Shown piece by piece: positions 63,063-64,000 of a stretch of DNA of 64,000 nucleotides. The DNA comes from Methylobacterium isbiliense. GTDB lineage: Bacteria; Pseudomonadota; Alphaproteobacteria; Rhizobiales; Beijerinckiaceae. Within the stretch, counting starts at the first letter, position 1; each line of letters begins with the position of its first letter. A program made the translations under genes and the position numbers. The DNA is taken from contig NZ_BPQQ01000010.1 of assembly GCF_022179325.1 (NCBI RefSeq), positions 1 to 64,000 on the forward strand, read 5' to 3'. Under the pieces are notes generated by a model. It saw nothing but the letters and a program-made list of their open reading frames with translations. It made no database searches and was not told the DNA's origin.

Positions 63063-63962
63063 ATGAGCATCGACGCCTCCCTCGACCTCGACGCCCTCAA
63101 GCAGGACGCGACCGCGTGGTTCGCCACGCTGCGCGACCGGATCTGCGCCGCCTTCGAGGCGCTGGAGGACGAGGCGACCGGGCCGTTCCCGCCGGAGACC
63201 GATGCGCCCGGCCGCTTCGTGCGCACGCCCTGGGAGCGCACCGACCATTCGGGCCAGCCGGGCGGCGGCGGCGTCATGGCGATGCTGCGCGGCCGCGTGT
63301 TCGAGAAGGCGGGCGTGCACGTCTCGGCGGTGCACGGCGAGTTCGCCCCCGAGTTCCGCGTCCAGATCCCGGGCGCCGCCGAGGATCCGCGCTTCTTCGC
63401 CACCGGCATCTCGCTGATCGCCCATCCCTGGAACCCGCACGTGCCGACCGTGCACATGAACACGCGCCTCGTGGTCACCACGAAGGCGTGGTTCGGCGGG
63501 GGCGCCGACCTCACGCCCGTCCTCGACCGGCGCCGCACGCAAGACGATCCCGACACGGTGGCGTTCCATGCGGCACTCCAGGCCGCCTGCGAGCGGCATC
63601 CGGGGGCGGATTACGCCCGCTACAAGGCGTGGTGCGACGAGTACTTCCACCTCAAGCACCGCAACGAGCCGCGCGGCATCGGCGGCATCTTCTACGACTA
63701 TCACTGGACCGGCGATCCGGCGGCCGACCTCGCCCTGACCCGGGAGGTCGGCGAGGCGTTCCTGTCCGTCTATCCCGGCATCGTGCGGCGCAACCTCGCC
63801 ACGTCCTGGACCGAGGCCGACCGGCGCGAGCAGCAGGTCCGCCGCGGGCGCTACGTCGAGTTCAACCTGCTCTACGACCGCGGCACCATCTTCGGGCTGA
63901 AGACCGGCGGCAACGTCGATTCCATCCTGTCCTCCATGCCGCCCACGGTGCGCTGGCCTTAA
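63063..63962 (+). CDS. hemF: Oxygen-dependent coproporphyrinogen III oxidase
   Basis: A 299-residue enzyme that decarboxylates two propionate groups in heme biosynthesis using oxygen. Diagnostic segments are [54 protein letters not shown] and [22 protein letters not shown]. An ATG four codons earlier (63051) is also possible. The gene ends three bases into the last line of the window. Confidence 0.95.
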   Translation: MSIDASLDLDALKQDATAWFATLRDRICAAFEALEDEATGPFPPETDAPGRFVRTPWERTDHSGQPGGGGVMAMLRGRVFEKAGVHVSAVHGEFAPEFRVQIPGAAEDPRFFATGISLIAHPWNPHVPTVHMNTRLVVTTKAWFGGGADLTPVLDRRRTQDDPDTVAFHAALQAACERHPGADYARYKAWCDEYFHLKHRNEPRGIGGIFYDYHWTGDPAADLALTREVGEAFLSVYPGIVRRNLATSWTEADRREQQVRRGRYVEFNLLYDRGTIFGLKTGGNVDSILSSMPPTVRWP

Positions 63963-63963
63963 A

Positions 63964-64000
63964 TCAGCCGGTGAAGCCCGCCTCGGACATCGCCGCCGCG
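63964..64000 (-). CDS. Possible C-terminal end of a gene entering from the right
   Basis: The last 37 bases read, on the minus strand, as AAAMSEAGFTG followed by TGA at 63964-63966, directly against the hemF stop. The frame is open to the window edge. Too short to identify; it may simply be chance. Confidence 0.25.
   Translation of the reverse strand, partial: AAAMSEAGFTG

Noticed and set aside
1-64000. CRISPR arrays, rRNA genes, riboswitches, toxin-antitoxin pairs or phage genes
   Set aside because: No regularly spaced repeats, rRNA-like stretches, recognisable riboswitch cores or phage proteins were seen anywhere in the window.

Overview
The window is 64 kb of very GC-rich DNA (roughly 70% or more in most genes) from an alphaproteobacterium of the order Hyphomicrobiales. 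Gene content and local order (Cys-type formate dehydrogenase-N alpha subunit, tlpA facing argH, CBP3-like chaperone/DUF177 beside bamE, C-P lyase cluster without phnCDE, DctB/DctD pair) suggest Methylobacterium or a close relative. It is chromosomal and mostly housekeeping, with two accessory patches of different composition at about 22.4-26.8 kb and 45.0-48.85 kb.

Layout. 0-1.7 kb: start of a formate dehydrogenase alpha subunit and a small membrane protein. 1.8-10.4 kb: two divergent operons around a GntR/FCD regulator. Leftward are a substrate-binding protein, an epimerase, an SDR and a D-hydantoinase/dihydropyrimidinase. Rightward are ABC permease, ATPase, an arylmalonate-decarboxylase-like protein and a hydantoin-racemase-like protein that lacks both catalytic cysteines. 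Together they look like an uptake and breakdown system for an unknown cyclic ureide or related acid. 10.6-22.2 kb: mixed metabolism (threonine dehydratase-like, enoyl-CoA hydratase, PAP2, glutathionyl-hydroquinone reductase, NhaA, TlpA, ArgH, XseA). 22.4-26.5 kb: a patch between xseA and purD with a LysR regulator, an isochorismatase-fold hydrolase, an NTF2-like protein, a 171-bp inverted-repeat element, a WYL regulator and a DUF1761 protein.

26.8-38 kb: purD, two fluoroacetate-dehalogenase-family hydrolases, and a DctB/DctD-type two-component system next to an acetolactate-synthase-like enzyme and an MHS-family carboxylate transporter. The transporter has a near-consensus sigma-54 promoter and an upstream cluster of dyads, so DctD probably drives it. 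38-45 kb: HAD phosphatase, secreted proteins, L-serine dehydratase, a zinc alcohol dehydrogenase and a YcaQ-family DNA-repair protein. 45-48.85 kb: an AT-richer patch holding a chemoreceptor of mixed composition, a tiny open frame and a frameshifted IS3-type transposase remnant, ending at the 3' end of tRNA-Glu. 49-58.7 kb: rlmB, a CYTH-CHAD protein and the C-P lyase operon phnGHIJKLMN with divergent phnF and a perfect 24-bp operator-like dyad between phnF and phnG. 58.7-64 kb: DUF177, cytochrome bc1 chaperone, bamE, an ABC exporter, trmL and hemF.

Limits. All assignments come from reading motifs and family resemblance without database searches. Start codons are chosen by ribosome-binding sites and overlaps. 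Substrates of the transporters and several enzymes cannot be decided from sequence alone.
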